NCBI GenBank assembly: GCA_020852175.1
Contig: JADZBH010000041.1
Location: 62,001 to 126,000, forward strand
Length of the DNA stretch: 64,000 nucleotides
DNA from: Bryobacterales bacterium
Lineage (GTDB): Bacteria > Acidobacteriota > Terriglobia > Bryobacterales > Bryobacteraceae
Direction: 5' to 3'
Numbering within the stretch: the stretch's first letter is position 1; each line of letters begins with the position of its first letter. Positions 14,591 to 25,591 of this stretch are shown piece by piece. The notes below the pieces were generated by a model that was not told where the DNA came from, searched no databases, and saw nothing but the letters and a program-made list of their open reading frames with translations. A program made the position numbers and the translations under genes.

Positions 14591-17077
14591 TCAGGCCCTG
14601 GGTTCCGCCTTCAGTTTCGCGAAGCTGCGTTTGCCGGCGCGCACGGTGTATTCGCCCGGCGCCCAGACACGCAGGCGGTTTGTGGCGGCGGGCAGCCGCC
14701 AGGCGAGCACGGGCGTGGATTCGCCGGAACGGAAGACTTCGACGGCGCCCTCGAGCGTTTCCGGCAGCGTGAGTTCGAACCTCGCGCCGTTGAGCCCGTT
14801 CTTCGACTCCTCGATGGTGATGGGCCATCCGGGGTAGGGCGCGGCGCCGGGCTGTGAAAGGTCGGTCCAGCGGGCGTAGTTGGTGAGCGTGATGGTGCGT
14901 GCCGTCTTGTCGAACTCGACTACTCCGAAGCCGGGGGCGCGTTCGTTCAGCGCGGCCGGGGCGACGCCGAAGCGGGCCGGGTTGGCCACGGCGTGGACGG
15001 TGATCTTGTTGCCGAAGCCGTCGGTGAACTCGCCAAAGTTGCGGGCCTGTCCGGGCGTGCGGTTCCGGCCCTCATCCGGCGGGAACCAGCGGCGGGGGAA
15101 GATGTTCGAGATGGCGGGCGTGCACAGCGAGAACGGCCCGTCGTTCCATTCGTCGATGCCGTATTGCACGGTGCTGCCCAGATGCTGGTCGCCGGCGATG
15201 TGGACGGCCTGGCAGGAGCGCATGAGGCGCAGCGCGCGGTTGCGCGGGGTTTGCGGCCAGCCATTGGAGTCGTGGTCGGCCACGGCCTTTTCGTTGCGGG
15301 CATACCCGCCCACCGGCTCGACGGGGATGCGCGGCGTACCGGCATCGCTCATCATTTCGCGGGGCAGCGTAGCGAGGTTGCAGAAGATGGTGGCCGAAAC
15401 GACGGCCTTCATCTCCGCGCCCGCCCAATCGCGCGCCCAGCGGGCGAGGAACCTCTCCTGCCGCTCGCCCAGCAGTTGCGCGCCCGGCACGTCGCCTTGC
15501 GTGGCGGGGTTCCAGAGAGGGTTCTGCGCCCATCCGTTGTAGATACGGGCTTCGGGCATCAGTTCCTTGGGAGCCGACTTCCACTTTCGGTCTTCGAGTA
15601 TGGCGAAACTGACGCCGCCCCACAGAAGATGGCCGAAATGGACGGGGATGCCTTGCGCGACGGGCGCCGAGTCGGGGTCGTCGGGCAGGTGGGAGGATTG
15701 CGTGCGTTCAACGAGCTTCACCCAGTCGGGCGGCATGAGGTAGCCGCCGGAATCCTGTCCCATCTGGGCCGGTGTGCCGGGCATGCCGGGCGGCGGGTCG
15801 CTCAGGACAGCCTTGCGTCCGCCCGCGCCCCAGATGTTGCCGTGATACATGTCATGGTCATCGGGGATCGCGACGGTGGGAATCTCGCGCGTCAGGGAGC
15901 CCCAGGCCCAGCCGTACATGAACCACTTGCGAAGGTAGTCCAGGCGCGCGGCTTCTTCGGGGGCGCGTTGGATGCCATAGCCGCCGTTGGCTTCGTACAG
16001 TTGGTCGCCGGTGAAGAAGAGAATGTCGGGCTTCAACCGGTGGAGGTTGGCGGCCATGAGTTGATGCGGGAAACCGAATTCGCCCTGGCAGGTGAGCGCA
16101 CCCACGACGAGCCGGTTCTTCTCCTTGGGATCGCGGCGGACCGTTCCCTCGTAGGACGCGCCCTTCCAGTGGAGGGCGATGGGGGTATCGCGCGTGTCGT
16201 CCCATTTCGTAATGCGAAAAGTGGCGGTGCTTGAATAGGCGTCCACGGCGGCGCGGGCGATGGTGCGTCCAGCCGTACGCAGTTCGACGGGCGGCTGCTT
16301 GCGGTCGAGTGCGACGGGAGCGAGTTGGACGGTGAGTTTCAGAATGCGGCGCGTGAGCGTGTACTGGAGAAAGAGAATGGGGCCGAACGCGCGGCCGGGC
16401 AGTTCGCGCACGCCGGGGCCGGAGAGCTTCCAGTCGCTAAACCAGAAGCGTGTGTCGCCGCCGCGCTCCTGCGGGGACTTGCCCGCGTTGGGGGCGAAAG
16501 GTTCGCGAAGCACGGGCAGAGCCTTTGGCGTGGGACCGTGATGCGCTACCAGGGCGACGCCGCCGCGGGACCATTCGGAGGGGATGACGGCTTTGATTTG
16601 CACGCCTCCGGCCTCCAGGGTGGCGTTCGCGCCGTCGACGGTGAGCGTAAGCGTCACGTCGTCAAGCGGGGCGAGAACGGGGCTGTTGCCCAGCGTGCCA
16701 ATGAAGAGCTTGCCTTGGGTAGTGATGCCTGCGTCGATGCCGAGGCCGCGCAGGGCGGTATCGCGGTAGTCGTTGAAATGGCCGCGCATACCGAAGCGGA
16801 AACCGGCGTAGCCTTCATCCTTGCCCGCGCCGGAGTCGAGCCTGCCCAGGCGGACGGACATCGTGAATGGCGCGCCGGGTGCGATTTCGCGGGTGAGCCA
16901 GGCCACGTTGCGGTCGCCGCCCGAGACATGGCACTCGATGCGGCCGCCCGCGCGGCGCCAATCCTGCAGTGGATTGGCCCAAAATTCGGGGCCAAGCCAG
17001 GCCTGTTTGTCCTGGGCGCGAAGCTGGCCGGCCAGTGGAGCGGCGGCCACGGTTTGCAAAAGAGAACGGCGTTTCAT
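14591..17077 (-). CDS. PhoD-like alkaline phosphatase / metallophosphatase, exported
   Basis: 828 residues from ATG 17077, chosen because [21 protein letters not shown] is a credible Tat-like signal. An N-terminal beta domain of about 300 residues precedes the PhoD-type metallophosphatase core. The core has [27 protein letters not shown] and [15 protein letters not shown], which together supply Asp/His metal ligands. The frame remains open upstream to 17347, but only because it runs antisense to the cyclophilin gene. PhoD-type enzymes release phosphate from phosphoesters outside the cytoplasmic membrane. Substrate not determined. Confidence 0.9.
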   Translation of the reverse strand: MKRRSLLQTVAAAPLAGQLRAQDKQAWLGPEFWANPLQDWRRAGGRIECHVSGGDRNVAWLTREIAPGAPFTMSVRLGRLDSGAGKDEGYAGFRFGMRGHFNDYRDTALRGLGIDAGITTQGKLFIGTLGNSPVLAPLDDVTLTLTVDGANATLEAGGVQIKAVIPSEWSRGGVALVAHHGPTPKALPVLREPFAPNAGKSPQERGGDTRFWFSDWKLSGPGVRELPGRAFGPILFLQYTLTRRILKLTVQLAPVALDRKQPPVELRTAGRTIARAAVDAYSSTATFRITKWDDTRDTPIALHWKGASYEGTVRRDPKEKNRLVVGALTCQGEFGFPHQLMAANLHRLKPDILFFTGDQLYEANGGYGIQRAPEEAARLDYLRKWFMYGWAWGSLTREIPTVAIPDDHDMYHGNIWGAGGRKAVLSDPPPGMPGTPAQMGQDSGGYLMPPDWVKLVERTQSSHLPDDPDSAPVAQGIPVHFGHLLWGGVSFAILEDRKWKSAPKELMPEARIYNGWAQNPLWNPATQGDVPGAQLLGERQERFLARWARDWAGAEMKAVVSATIFCNLATLPREMMSDAGTPRIPVEPVGGYARNEKAVADHDSNGWPQTPRNRALRLMRSCQAVHIAGDQHLGSTVQYGIDEWNDGPFSLCTPAISNIFPRRWFPPDEGRNRTPGQARNFGEFTDGFGNKITVHAVANPARFGVAPAALNERAPGFGVVEFDKTARTITLTNYARWTDLSQPGAAPYPGWPITIEESKNGLNGARFELTLPETLEGAVEVFRSGESTPVLAWRLPAATNRLRVWAPGEYTVRAGKRSFAKLKAEPRA

Positions 17078-17192
17078 GTCTGGAACGACCACTCTATCAG
17101 GACAGCGGCGGCGCCAGCGCGAAGCGGGCGGATGCCGAGGAGGCGGGGTCGTGGCCGGTGGCCGCCGCCGTCGAGCGGATACACTGAGAACT

Positions 17193-17672
17193 ATGAAACA
17201 GTATGCGGCTCCGCCGCCGATGTCGATTGACACGACCAGGAAATACACGGCCACGTTTGAAACATCGCGGGGCACGATTGTTTGTGAGCTGTTCGCCTCC
17301 CAGGCGCCGGAGACAGTGAACAACTTCGTGTTCCTGGCTCGGGACAAGTTCTACGATGGAACGGTGCTCCACCGGGTGATCGCCGATTTCATGATTCAGG
17401 GCGGCGACCCGACCGGGACGGGGCGCGGCGGTCCGGGCTACCGTTTCGCCGATGAGTTCAAGGGGAACCCGAACAAGCACCAGGTGGGTTCGCTGTCGAT
17501 GGCCAACGCCGGTCCGAATACGAACGGGAGCCAATTTTTCATCACGCACATCGTGACGGACTGGCTGGACGGCAAGCACACGGTGTTCGGTAAGGTAACC
17601 TCGGGCCAGGAGATTGTCAACGCGTCGCAGCAAGGCGACACGTTGAAGTCGGTGACGATCGCCGAGGCATAG
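17193..17672 (+). CDS. Peptidyl-prolyl cis-trans isomerase, cyclophilin type
   Basis: 159 residues. Typical cyclophilin motifs are present: [26 protein letters not shown], with the [20 protein letters not shown] segment carrying the catalytic Arg, then [16 protein letters not shown] and [10 protein letters not shown]. No signal peptide is seen, so it acts as a cytoplasmic folding helper. The start is ATG 17193; the frame is open upstream but the extension overlaps the divergent PhoD-like gene. Its stop abuts the stop of the convergent SDR gene with no base between them. Confidence 0.95.
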   Translation: MKQYAAPPPMSIDTTRKYTATFETSRGTIVCELFASQAPETVNNFVFLARDKFYDGTVLHRVIADFMIQGGDPTGTGRGGPGYRFADEFKGNPNKHQVGSLSMANAGPNTNGSQFFITHIVTDWLDGKHTVFGKVTSGQEIVNASQQGDTLKSVTIAEA

Positions 17673-18395
17673 TCACAGGGTGAGTCCGCCGTCGACGGCG
17701 AGCACCTGGCCGGTGATGAAGTTGTCGGGTTCGAGGAAAAAGCGGACGGCGCGCGTGATGTCCTCGGCGTGGCCGTAGCGGGGGATGATGCCCTCGTCGA
17801 GGTAGCGCTTGTATTTGCCGGCGGCGATGGAAGCCTCGGCCATGCCGGCCTGGGTGACGCCCGGGGCGATGACGTTGACGCGGATGTTGGAAGGGCCGCG
17901 CAGTTCCTTGGCGAGCAGTTGTGCGCCGTGGATCAGCGCGGCCTTCGCCGTTGCATAGGCTGTGGAGCCGGGGAAGAGCGCCAGCGCCTGCATGGTGGAG
18001 AACAACACAATGGAGCCAGGGACGCCGGAGTCCTTCATGCGGGCGGCGGCTTCTCGCGCCAGCAGGAGCGGGCCGAGGCAGTTGGCCTCGTGCGACAGGC
18101 GGAGCGCCGCGTCGAGTTCACCGGGCGAGGCAACGCGCGCGGGGTTGCCCGAGAAGACGGCGAGGCCATAGAGAGCGGGCGCTGCGTCGAGAAGGCGGGC
18201 GCGGTCCGCGGCCAGGGTGAGGTCGGCCTGCACGAGCGTGGCGATGCTGGAGAGCGCCTGGGCGCGCTCGGCGTTGGCGCGGTAGGAGACGACGAGGCGG
18301 GCCCCTTCGGCGGCGAGCGTCTGGGCGGCGTGGGAACCGAGTCCGCCAGAGCCGCCGGCGAGAATGATCGTGCGGTTATGCAGAGGTTGATTCAT
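17673..18395 (-). CDS. Short-chain dehydrogenase/reductase
   Basis: 240 residues of a classical SDR. The cofactor motif GGSGGLG lies near residue 15 and the catalytic YxxxK is YATAK, preceded by the Ser in VLFSTMQA. The C-terminal DGGLTL is typical. The N-terminal arginine in SYRANAER suggests NADP(H). It overlaps the O-antigen ligase-like gene by 20 bases and is therefore coupled to it, hinting at a glycan- or lipid-related substrate; this is inference from position only. Confidence 0.9.
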   Translation of the reverse strand: MNQPLHNRTIILAGGSGGLGSHAAQTLAAEGARLVVSYRANAERAQALSSIATLVQADLTLAADRARLLDAAPALYGLAVFSGNPARVASPGELDAALRLSHEANCLGPLLLAREAAARMKDSGVPGSIVLFSTMQALALFPGSTAYATAKAALIHGAQLLAKELRGPSNIRVNVIAPGVTQAGMAEASIAAGKYKRYLDEGIIPRYGHAEDITRAVRFFLEPDNFITGQVLAVDGGLTL

Positions 18396-19590
18396 GGGCA
18401 GGCTCCGCGGGCTTAAGAGCAGTGTAACCGCAGGCGAGCAGCGTCCAGAAAAGGGTGAGCACCTCGCTGTCGCCGAGGTTGCGTTCCAGCAGGCCGCCCA
18501 CGAGGATGGCGAGGATGCCAGCGATGGCGGTGTGGAGGAGCATACGCCGGGTGTGCTCCTCGGGCGCCAGAGCGAGGACGCCGCGAAGAAGATCGCGTAA
18601 GGCCCAAACGATCATCGCGAGAAAGGCGAACAGGGCGGGGAGTCCGCGTTCGGCGGCAAGGTCGAGGTAGATGTTGTGGAGATGGCCGTACCACCATTCC
18701 TTGGGAATGGGCTTGTACCGGTCTGGGAGGTAGCGCGGAAACTCCTGCTGTGTGCGTTCCGGGCCGATGCCCAGGAGGGGATGGTCCGCGATCATGCGGT
18801 AGCCCGCGGCGCGGAGAGCTTCGCGGTGCAGGTTCGAGTCGAGCTTCTTGTCGGGATTCCAGATGGAGTGGATGCGCTCGCTGACCGGGGGCGGGGCGAG
18901 CCAGAGGCCGAGGGCGATCGCGGCCGGGGCGGCGGCGAACATCCAACGGCGCCAGAACCACAGCAGGTAGAGACCGCCGGCGGCCGTGGCGGGCCAGATG
19001 GAACGGGTGAAGCCGAGCAGGATGGCGGCGAACACCAGGAACGAAGCGGCCCACCAAAGCCAGCGGCGGCGCGGGGAGCCGGAAAAGAAGATCCAGGAGG
19101 CGATGACCATCAGGACGATCATCATCTCCCCGCCGAAGGTCATCCAGTGGCTCATGAAACCGGTGATGCGGTCGCCGACATAGCTCTGGTAGAAGGGCTG
19201 GCCCAGCGCGCGGGCCTGCTCCCATTTCTGGAGGAATTGGACGAGGCCCTTGGCGGCCGAGAGCGTGCCGGCGAAAGCCAGGGCGGCCATGAGGCGGCGG
19301 GCCCACTCCAGAGTGAGGGTGGAATAGAGGGTGAGCAGCGTGAGCAGGCAATAGAACTTGCGGAGGGCGGGGCGGCCGTCCCAAGGCGAGTCCGAGAAGG
19401 CGACGGCAAGCACGGTCCACAGCAGGAGCGCGGCCAGGGCGGGCCAGAAGCGCGGCAGGCGCATGGGTTGGCAGCCTAGCAGCAGCGCGGCGAAGGCGAG
19501 CGCGAGCAGGGAATGGCAGATGGCGATGGAAACCAGGGAGGCGGCGGCGGAGCCGAAGGCGAGATAGAGAGCGGCGCGTTGAAGATTCAC
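18376..19590 (-). CDS. O-antigen ligase family membrane protein
   Basis: 404 residues from a GTG start with about ten hydrophobic segments. The long periplasmic loop after the middle helices has the Wzy_C-type features RITGFMSHWMTFGGEM, then HPLLGIGPERTQQEF and HLHNIYLDLAAERGLPAL. This family joins glycans to lipid A or proteins, or polymerises O-units. No LPS cluster adjoins it, so the acceptor is not known. It overlaps the downstream SDR gene and diverges from sixA. Confidence 0.88.
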   Translation of the reverse strand: MNLQRAALYLAFGSAAASLVSIAICHSLLALAFAALLLGCQPMRLPRFWPALAALLLWTVLAVAFSDSPWDGRPALRKFYCLLTLLTLYSTLTLEWARRLMAALAFAGTLSAAKGLVQFLQKWEQARALGQPFYQSYVGDRITGFMSHWMTFGGEMMIVLMVIASWIFFSGSPRRRWLWWAASFLVFAAILLGFTRSIWPATAAGGLYLLWFWRRWMFAAAPAAIALGLWLAPPPVSERIHSIWNPDKKLDSNLHREALRAAGYRMIADHPLLGIGPERTQQEFPRYLPDRYKPIPKEWWYGHLHNIYLDLAAERGLPALFAFLAMIVWALRDLLRGVLALAPEEHTRRMLLHTAIAGILAILVGGLLERNLGDSEVLTLFWTLLACGYTALKPAEPAHESTSA

Positions 19591-19676
19591 GTTCGTGGAT
19601 GCAAAGAAGCGGCGGTGGCGCCAGCCAACAACAATTCTATGTGAGAATGTTTACGAGGACCGAGCGAACCACGCCC

Positions 19677-20174
19677 ATGGATGTCTTCCTGCTGAGGCAC
19701 GGGGTTGCGGAAAACGGCCGGCCGGGGTTCGCCGACGCCGTCAGGGAACTTACGTCCGAAGGGCGGAAAAAGGTGCGCGAGGTGGTGAAACTCGCGCGTG
19801 CTGCCGGGCTGAAGCCCGACTATATTCTGACCAGTCCTTATACGCGCGCCGAGCAGACGGCCGGAATCGCGGCCGGGGAATTGGAGTATGAAGGCGAACT
19901 GGTGCGGACGCAGGCGTTGACGCCCCACTCGCGGCCTGAACGGGTGTGGGACGAAGTGCGGACATACCGCTCGTCGGGGCAGTTGTTGCTGGTGGGACAC
20001 GAACCGTTGTTCAGCCATCTGTCCAGCTACCTGTTAAACGCGCCATCCCTGATCGTGAACTTCTCGAAGGGCGCCCTGATGCGGATCGAGATCGAACCGG
20101 CCGGGACAGCCCCCCGAGGCGTGCTGCGCTGGTTCCTGCCGTCCAGGCTGGCAGGGGCGAAGAGCGGACAATAG
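19677..20174 (+). CDS. sixA: Phosphohistidine phosphatase SixA-like
   Basis: 165 residues of the histidine phosphatase superfamily. The catalytic RHG is in MDVFLLRHGVAENG, and the second His is in LLVGHEPLFSHL. LTSPYTRAEQTAGI is a typical SixA segment. SixA removes phosphate from phosphohistidine, for example on HPt domains or PTS proteins. The start is set where the family normally begins; an in-frame ATG at 19647 is an alternative. The gene converges with the DinB-like gene with one base between stops. Confidence 0.88.
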   Translation: MDVFLLRHGVAENGRPGFADAVRELTSEGRKKVREVVKLARAAGLKPDYILTSPYTRAEQTAGIAAGELEYEGELVRTQALTPHSRPERVWDEVRTYRSSGQLLLVGHEPLFSHLSSYLLNAPSLIVNFSKGALMRIEIEPAGTAPRGVLRWFLPSRLAGAKSGQ

Positions 20175-20175
20175 C

Positions 20176-20703
20176 CTACTTCTTCCCCTTTTGCGCGCGG
20201 GCCGTGGTGGGCGGCGTGATGCCCTTGGAGCGCAGGTAACCGACGAGGTTGCCGTAGTGTTCATTCCAACTGACGACGAGGCCGGTCATGACGTTGACGG
20301 GCGTGTTCGTGCGGCCGCCCGCGGTGAAGGGCTTGACGGCGGATTCGTCGGTTTGCGCCTTGAAGGCGGCCTCGCAGAAATCGAAGCTTTCCTTAAGCGT
20401 GGCGATGAGGGTTTCCTTGCCCGGGTCTTCGAGCTTGGGCGCGGACTTGCGTTCGGCGGCGATCGAGGAGCAGGAGCCGTAGTTCATCTGAATGTTATGT
20501 TCCATCCAGGCGCCGAAGGTGCGTTGGGGCGGGGTGAGCCGGTAGCCGTATTGATCGGCGGGCATGAACTCGGCGGTTTCGACCAGGTTCAGCCGCGCGG
20601 CCTGCATGCGCGGCAGAAGCGACTGCATGATGGGTCCCTCCTGGGCGCAGAGGGAGAGGCCCGCCAGGGAGACGGCGAAAAGCATACGGGTGGTGGGGAG
20701 CAT
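20176..20703 (-). CDS. DinB-like protein, exported
   Basis: 175 residues. A signal-like N-terminus (MLFAVSLAGLSLCA, cleavage after about residue 20) precedes a four-helix DinB/YfiT-like fold. Conserved histidines are in MEHNIQMNYG and in WNEHYGNLVGYLR, the usual metal-binding places. DinB-like proteins include metal-dependent thiol transferases and many without known activity. An exported member is somewhat unusual but common in this lineage, in my judgement. GGAG lies about eleven bases before the ATG. Confidence 0.82.
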   Translation of the reverse strand: MLPTTRMLFAVSLAGLSLCAQEGPIMQSLLPRMQAARLNLVETAEFMPADQYGYRLTPPQRTFGAWMEHNIQMNYGSCSSIAAERKSAPKLEDPGKETLIATLKESFDFCEAAFKAQTDESAVKPFTAGGRTNTPVNVMTGLVVSWNEHYGNLVGYLRSKGITPPTTARAQKGKK

Positions 20704-20747
20704 CGATATATGGTACTCCTGCGGGGCCGGAGGCGGGGCTGCGCCGG

Positions 20748-23267
20748 TTAGCGTAGCGAGTTGTCGATTTCGGCGAGCCAGTCCGGCCGTTTCAGCACCT
20801 CGCGGGGACGGCTGCCGTCGGGCGGTCCGATGATGCCCTCCTTCTGCATCATGTCCAGCAGACGCGCGGCTCGGCCATAGCCCAGACGGAGCCGGCGCTG
20901 GAGAATGGAGGTGGAAGCCTTGCCGACTTCCAGAACCACGCGCACCGCGTCCTGGTACGCCGGGTCTTCGGCGCCTTGAAAATCCTCGTCTCCGTCTGAA
21001 ACGGCGGCATCGTCGGCGGGCGGCGCCATCAGGTAACTCTCGTCGTACTCGGGCTTGGCCTGATCCTTCCAGAAGTCAACGACGCCGCCGATTTCGTTTT
21101 CGGTGACGTAGGCGGCGTGGACGCGTGTCAGCCGGGCCGAGCCGGGGGGCAGGTGGAGCATGTCGCCCTTGCCCAGCAGGTGCTCGGCCCCCATCACGTC
21201 CAGAATGGTGCGGGAATCCACGCGGGTGGCGACGCGGAAGGAGATGCGCGCGGGGAAGTTGGCCTTGATCAGGCCGGTGATGACATCCACCGAGGGCCGC
21301 TGCGTGGCCACCACCAGGTGCATGCCGACGGCGCGGGCCATCTGAGCCAGGCGCGTGACGGACTCCTCGACGTTGCCCTTTTCGAGCATCATCAGGTCGG
21401 CGAGTTCGTCGATGACAATCAGAATATAAGGCAGCGGCTGCAATTCCTCTTCCTGCCCCTGGGCGTCTTCCTCGAAGAGACTGCGAGGCTGGCTGAGCTT
21501 CTGCTTGATCTTCTTGTTGAACTGGTCGATATTCCGGACGCCCTGGGAGGCAAGCAGCTTCAGGCGGCGTTCCATTTCGGCCACGGCGTTCCGCAGCGCG
21601 TTGGTGGCCTTGCGGGGGTCCGTGATGACGGGCGTGAGCAGGTGCGGCACGCCTTCATACATGCCCATTTCGACCCGCTTGGGATCGATCAGTACCATGC
21701 GGACTTCGTTCGGCGTGGATTTGTAAAGCACGCTCATGATGAGCGAGTTCAACATGACGGATTTGCCCGAGCCGGTGGAGCCGGCGATGAGCAGGTGGGG
21801 CATCTGTTCGAGTTGGGTGACGCGGATGCGCCCGGAGATGTCCTTGCCCAGGGCGATGGTGAGCTTGGACGGGGCGTTGCGGAACTCGTCGCTTTCCAGG
21901 ATCTGGCGCAGGGCGATCACCTCGCGCTTCGAGTTGGGTACCTCGATGCCCACGGTGGGCTTGCCGGGGATGCGTTCGATCAGGATGGATTCGGCCTGGA
22001 GGCCGAGGCAGAGGTCCTCGGTGAGCGTGGTGATGCGGGAATACTTGATCCCGGCCTCGGGTTTGAACTCGAAGGTCGTGACGACGGGACCGGGGTTGAT
22101 CTGGGTGACCGCGCCGAGGACGTTGAACTCCTCGAATTTGGACTTGATGCGTCCGGCGATGGTCTTTAGCTCCTCGGTGTCGTGAGCGGTGCGGGCCTCC
22201 GGTTCGTTGAGAAGGTCGGTGGAGGGGAGCGAGAAGAAGGTTTGGGTGCGGGAAACCGGCTGCGGAAGAGGCAGCGAGGCGGCGGCCGCCAAGGGTGCCG
22301 GTGGCGGAGGCACATACTCGACCACGGCGGGTTCGGCTGGCGCGGCCGCGCTCGCGTAGGCGGGCGAGGATGTGGGCTCGAAGGGCGGCGCGGCGTTGCC
22401 GCTGCCCGCTTCGGTCTCGCCGTCGAGCGTACGGATGGGGATTTCGCCGTCTAGGGTGGAGACGACGGTGTAGAGTTCGGTGCGGCGGCGCGAGGCCGTG
22501 GCCGGGCCCGGCGTGAGAGGGGAGACGCGCGGCTCGATGGGATGGAGGTCTTCGTCCACTCCGGAGCGGCGGCGCCGGGGCCGCAAGGAGAGATCGTCGT
22601 CTTCGCCGGGGGATTCAGCGGCGCGGCGTCGGGCCTCTGCACGCGTGGCGGCCTTCTGTTCGGAGCGGCGGACCATGGATTCACGCCATTTTTCAAACGC
22701 GGCGCGGAACTCGCGCAGGCCGCGAACCGGCGTCAGGATCCACTCGGGCAGGCGCTGGAGGGAGAAGGTGGAGATCAGGTACAGCGAAAGCGACAGGAAG
22801 GTGACACAGAACAGGACAGCTCCCGTTAGGTTAAAGGCGTTCAGGAGCCAGGAGGCGAAAACCATGCCGATGACGCCGCCCGCCGGAAGTCCGTAGGGCG
22901 CCAGGCCGAGGTCCGCTCCGAGGCTGAGCATGGAGGACATGGAAAAGCCGAGCAGCACGGCGCCGGTGATTTTAGCTCCCTGGTTTTCGATGGGGGCCGA
23001 GCGGATCCACTTCCAGGCTAGGGCGGTGAGGAAGAGGGGGAGGAGGTAAGCGGCCAGACCGAAGGTCTGGAGCAAGAGATCGGAGAGCCATGCCCCGGTA
23101 TTGCCGATAAGGTTCTGAGCGCGCAGCGCGCCACTGGCTGTATTCCAGCTTGGGTCGAGTGGCTGATAGGAAACCAGGCTGAGCGAAAGCGCCAGGGCTG
23201 CCGAAAGGCACACCAAGCCGCCGGCTTCGTTCAGGCGGTAGAACGGAGTGGGTCCAAGAATCTTCAT
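20748..23267 (-). CDS. ftsK: DNA translocase FtsK
   Basis: 839 residues from ATG 23267, which overlaps the uppP stop (ATGA). Four N-terminal membrane helices lie within about 15-170. An Ala/Pro/Glu-rich linker runs to about 345. The alpha/beta motor follows with Walker A GSTGSGKS at 496-503 and a helix with [22 protein letters not shown] containing Walker B. The winged-helix gamma domain is near the end ([29 protein letters not shown]). It pumps chromosomal DNA through the closing septum. The linker is much shorter than in Escherichia coli, as in many non-enterobacterial FtsK proteins. Confidence 0.96.
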   Translation of the reverse strand: MKILGPTPFYRLNEAGGLVCLSAALALSLSLVSYQPLDPSWNTASGALRAQNLIGNTGAWLSDLLLQTFGLAAYLLPLFLTALAWKWIRSAPIENQGAKITGAVLLGFSMSSMLSLGADLGLAPYGLPAGGVIGMVFASWLLNAFNLTGAVLFCVTFLSLSLYLISTFSLQRLPEWILTPVRGLREFRAAFEKWRESMVRRSEQKAATRAEARRRAAESPGEDDDLSLRPRRRRSGVDEDLHPIEPRVSPLTPGPATASRRRTELYTVVSTLDGEIPIRTLDGETEAGSGNAAPPFEPTSSPAYASAAAPAEPAVVEYVPPPPAPLAAAASLPLPQPVSRTQTFFSLPSTDLLNEPEARTAHDTEELKTIAGRIKSKFEEFNVLGAVTQINPGPVVTTFEFKPEAGIKYSRITTLTEDLCLGLQAESILIERIPGKPTVGIEVPNSKREVIALRQILESDEFRNAPSKLTIALGKDISGRIRVTQLEQMPHLLIAGSTGSGKSVMLNSLIMSVLYKSTPNEVRMVLIDPKRVEMGMYEGVPHLLTPVITDPRKATNALRNAVAEMERRLKLLASQGVRNIDQFNKKIKQKLSQPRSLFEEDAQGQEEELQPLPYILIVIDELADLMMLEKGNVEESVTRLAQMARAVGMHLVVATQRPSVDVITGLIKANFPARISFRVATRVDSRTILDVMGAEHLLGKGDMLHLPPGSARLTRVHAAYVTENEIGGVVDFWKDQAKPEYDESYLMAPPADDAAVSDGDEDFQGAEDPAYQDAVRVVLEVGKASTSILQRRLRLGYGRAARLLDMMQKEGIIGPPDGSRPREVLKRPDWLAEIDNSLR

Positions 23268-24091
23268 CCTCCAGGTCGGAGGAAAACTGCCAGAGCGATC
23301 ACCATTATGCCAAAAATGATGCGGTAGTAGACAAAAAACTTGAGGGAGCGGTGGCGGAGGAATTGGAGGAAGAAGGCGATGGTGGCCAATCCGGTGAGTC
23401 CGGAACAGAAGATTCCGAGGATGAAGGGCAGGTGCATGCCGGGAGGGATGCCGCCGGACTTGTGGAGGTCCCAGAAGGCTTTGCCCGCGGCGGCGAGGAT
23501 GGCGGGCGTCGAGAGAAGGAAGGAAAACCGGGCGGCGGAGGCGCGTTCGAAGTTGCGGAAGAGCCCGGCGGTGATGGTGATGCCCGAACGGGAGGTGCCC
23601 GGGACGATGGCAAGAGCTTGCGCGAAGCCGATGACGAGGGCATCCAGGAAGGAGACGTGTTCGATGGATTTCTGATGGCGGCCGGTGCGGTCGGCCACGC
23701 CCAGCAGGATGCCCACGGCGATCAGCATGACGCCAATGAGGATGGGGTTGCGGAGCGTGGTTTCGGCGTGCTCTTTTAGGAGAAGGCCGAAGATTCCGAT
23801 GGGCAGGGATCCGGCGGCGAGGAGCCACAGCAGCGTCCGGTTGCGCCGGAGTTCAGGATCATGGCCGGCACGGAAGCCGAGTCCTTGCGAAATGATCTGA
23901 ACCCAATCCCGGAAAAAGTAGATCAGCACGGCGAACAGGGTGCCGAGGTGGAGCGCGATATCGAAGGCAAGGCCCTGATCGGGCCACCCGAGGAGCCAGG
24001 GGGCGAGGGCCAGGTGGGCGCTGGAGCTGATGGGGAGAAATTCGGTGATTCCCTGGATCAACGCAAGAATAATTACATGGAGCAGAGGCAT
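23264..24091 (-). CDS. uppP: Undecaprenyl-diphosphatase UppP
   Basis: 275 residues of the BacA/UppP family, with about eight membrane segments. Signature motifs are [15 protein letters not shown] near the N-terminus and [11 protein letters not shown] in the middle. The enzyme recycles undecaprenyl pyrophosphate to the monophosphate carrier for peptidoglycan and other glycans. The start is placed at [14 protein letters not shown], which matches the family; a frame extension upstream to 24154 is unlikely. It is coupled to ftsK by an ATGA overlap and diverges from the pyruvate kinase gene with 35 bases between them. Confidence 0.96.
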   Translation of the reverse strand: MPLLHVIILALIQGITEFLPISSSAHLALAPWLLGWPDQGLAFDIALHLGTLFAVLIYFFRDWVQIISQGLGFRAGHDPELRRNRTLLWLLAAGSLPIGIFGLLLKEHAETTLRNPILIGVMLIAVGILLGVADRTGRHQKSIEHVSFLDALVIGFAQALAIVPGTSRSGITITAGLFRNFERASAARFSFLLSTPAILAAAGKAFWDLHKSGGIPPGMHLPFILGIFCSGLTGLATIAFFLQFLRHRSLKFFVYYRIIFGIMVIALAVFLRPGG

Positions 24092-24126
24092 AGGGAGCAG
24101 TAGGCCATCGTAGCGCACTTGCCAAC

Positions 24127-25539
24127 ATGAGAAACACAAAGATCGTTGCCACACTGGGTCCGTCGTCGACCGAACAGCAGACGCTGGATGATTTGTTGCG
24201 GGCGGGAACGGATGTTTTCCGGGTCAACGCAAGCCATGGGTCGGCGCCGGAACATGCCGCGCGCATGTCGGCGGCGCGCGCCGCCGCGGCGGCCGTGGGC
24301 AAGCGGGCGGGTCTGTTGATCGATCTGCAGGGGCCGAAGATCCGGCTGGGAAAGTTTGAAAATGGCGGGTGTGTCCTGGAAGCCGGGCAGGAGTTCACCA
24401 TCACGACGGAGCAGGTGACCGGAAACTGCGAGGGGGCCTCGACGAGCTACGCCGAATTTGCCCAGGACGTGCGGGCGGGCGACCGTGTGCTGCTGGCCGA
24501 TGGGGCCATCGAGTTGCGGGCGGTGGCCACCAACGGGATCGCGGTGCGGTGCACGGTGGTGCGCGGCGGAGGCATCAGCGACCGGAAGGGGATCAATCTG
24601 CCGGGAGTGAACGTGTCGACGCCCTCGCTGACAAGGAAGGACATGGCGGATTTACGGCAGGCTTTGGAGTGCGGCGTCGACATGGTGGCGCTGTCGTTCG
24701 TGCGGAAACGGGACGATGTGCTGCGGCTGCGGCATTTCCTGGACGAGCACGAATCGCGCATTCCGATTGTTTCCAAGATCGAAAAGCCGGAGGCCTGGAT
24801 CAATCTGGAGGAGATCCTGGAGGCGAGCGAAGGCGTGATGGTCGCGCGGGGCGACCTGGGCGTGGAGATGGCGCTGGAACAGGTGCCCTATATCCAGAAG
24901 TCGATCATTCACCGGGCGCGGCAGCGCGGGAAGTTCGTGATCACGGCGACGCAGATGCTGGAGTCGATGATCGAAAACGCGGTTCCCACCCGCGCCGAGG
25001 TCAGCGACGTGGCCAACGCGATTCACGATGGAACCGATGCGGTGATGCTGTCGGCGGAAACCTCGGTCGGGAAATATCCGGTGGAGAGCGTGGCTATGAT
25101 GGAGCGCGTGGCGGCCGAGACCGACACGCGGTTGCGCGAGATGGGCGGGCACGAGTTGGGGCGGCCCGAGCATGGGACGCGCGCGGAGATGATCGCCTAC
25201 CTGGCCTGGCGGGCGACGGTGCTGTTGGGGGCAAAGGCCATCGTGGTGTTCACCTCCACCGGGACAAGCGCCAGGATGGTGGCCCGGTACAGACCGTCAG
25301 TGCCGATTCACGCCTTCACCCAATCGGAGGAGCGGGCGCGGCAGTTGAGCGTGCTGTACGGCGTGCAGGGCCACGTGGCGCCGGACCTGGCCTCGACCGA
25401 CGAGATGATGGCCATGATGGACCGGTCCCTGCTGGAGCACGGGCTGGTGAAGCCCGGCGATTCGGTGGTCTTCGTGGCGGGGCAGCCGATCGGCCGGCCG
25501 GGATCGACGAACATGCTGAAACTGCACGAGGTGCAGTAA
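24127..25539 (+). CDS. pyk: Pyruvate kinase
   Basis: 470 residues. It begins [13 protein letters not shown], has a full A/B/C domain layout, the active-site signature [15 protein letters not shown] with the catalytic Lys, and [11 protein letters not shown]. It converts phosphoenolpyruvate and ADP to pyruvate and ATP. The C-terminal domain shows [20 protein letters not shown]. No extra C-terminal phosphotransferase-like domain is attached. It faces the first Oar-like receptor, and its stop codon lies in the A-run that becomes the U-tract of that gene's terminator on the other strand. Confidence 0.97.
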   Translation: MRNTKIVATLGPSSTEQQTLDDLLRAGTDVFRVNASHGSAPEHAARMSAARAAAAAVGKRAGLLIDLQGPKIRLGKFENGGCVLEAGQEFTITTEQVTGNCEGASTSYAEFAQDVRAGDRVLLADGAIELRAVATNGIAVRCTVVRGGGISDRKGINLPGVNVSTPSLTRKDMADLRQALECGVDMVALSFVRKRDDVLRLRHFLDEHESRIPIVSKIEKPEAWINLEEILEASEGVMVARGDLGVEMALEQVPYIQKSIIHRARQRGKFVITATQMLESMIENAVPTRAEVSDVANAIHDGTDAVMLSAETSVGKYPVESVAMMERVAAETDTRLREMGGHELGRPEHGTRAEMIAYLAWRATVLLGAKAIVVFTSTGTSARMVARYRPSVPIHAFTQSEERARQLSVLYGVQGHVAPDLASTDEMMAMMDRSLLEHGLVKPGDSVVFVAGQPIGRPGSTNMLKLHEVQ

Positions 25540-25575
25540 AAGAAAAAGGCCCCGCCTCCTACCGGAAACGGGGCC
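25538..25575 (-). terminator. Intrinsic terminator of the Oar-like receptor gene
   Basis: On the minus strand a 7-base-pair GC stem, GGCCCCG (25575-25569) with CGGGGCC (25554-25548), is followed by TTTTTCTTTT (25547-25538). It begins 16 bases after the receptor stop. The plus strand has an A-run before the stem and no T-run after it, so it would serve only the receptor transcript. Confidence 0.85.
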
Positions 25576-25591
25576 CTGAACGCCGCTGCTT

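Noticed and set aside
17078-17347. An upstream extension of the PhoD-like gene
   Set aside because: It is antisense to the cyclophilin gene, and the Tat-like start at 17077 is far more convincing.
25540-25591. A terminator for pyruvate kinase
   Set aside because: The T-run lies only on the minus-strand side of the stem, so it fits the receptor transcript instead.
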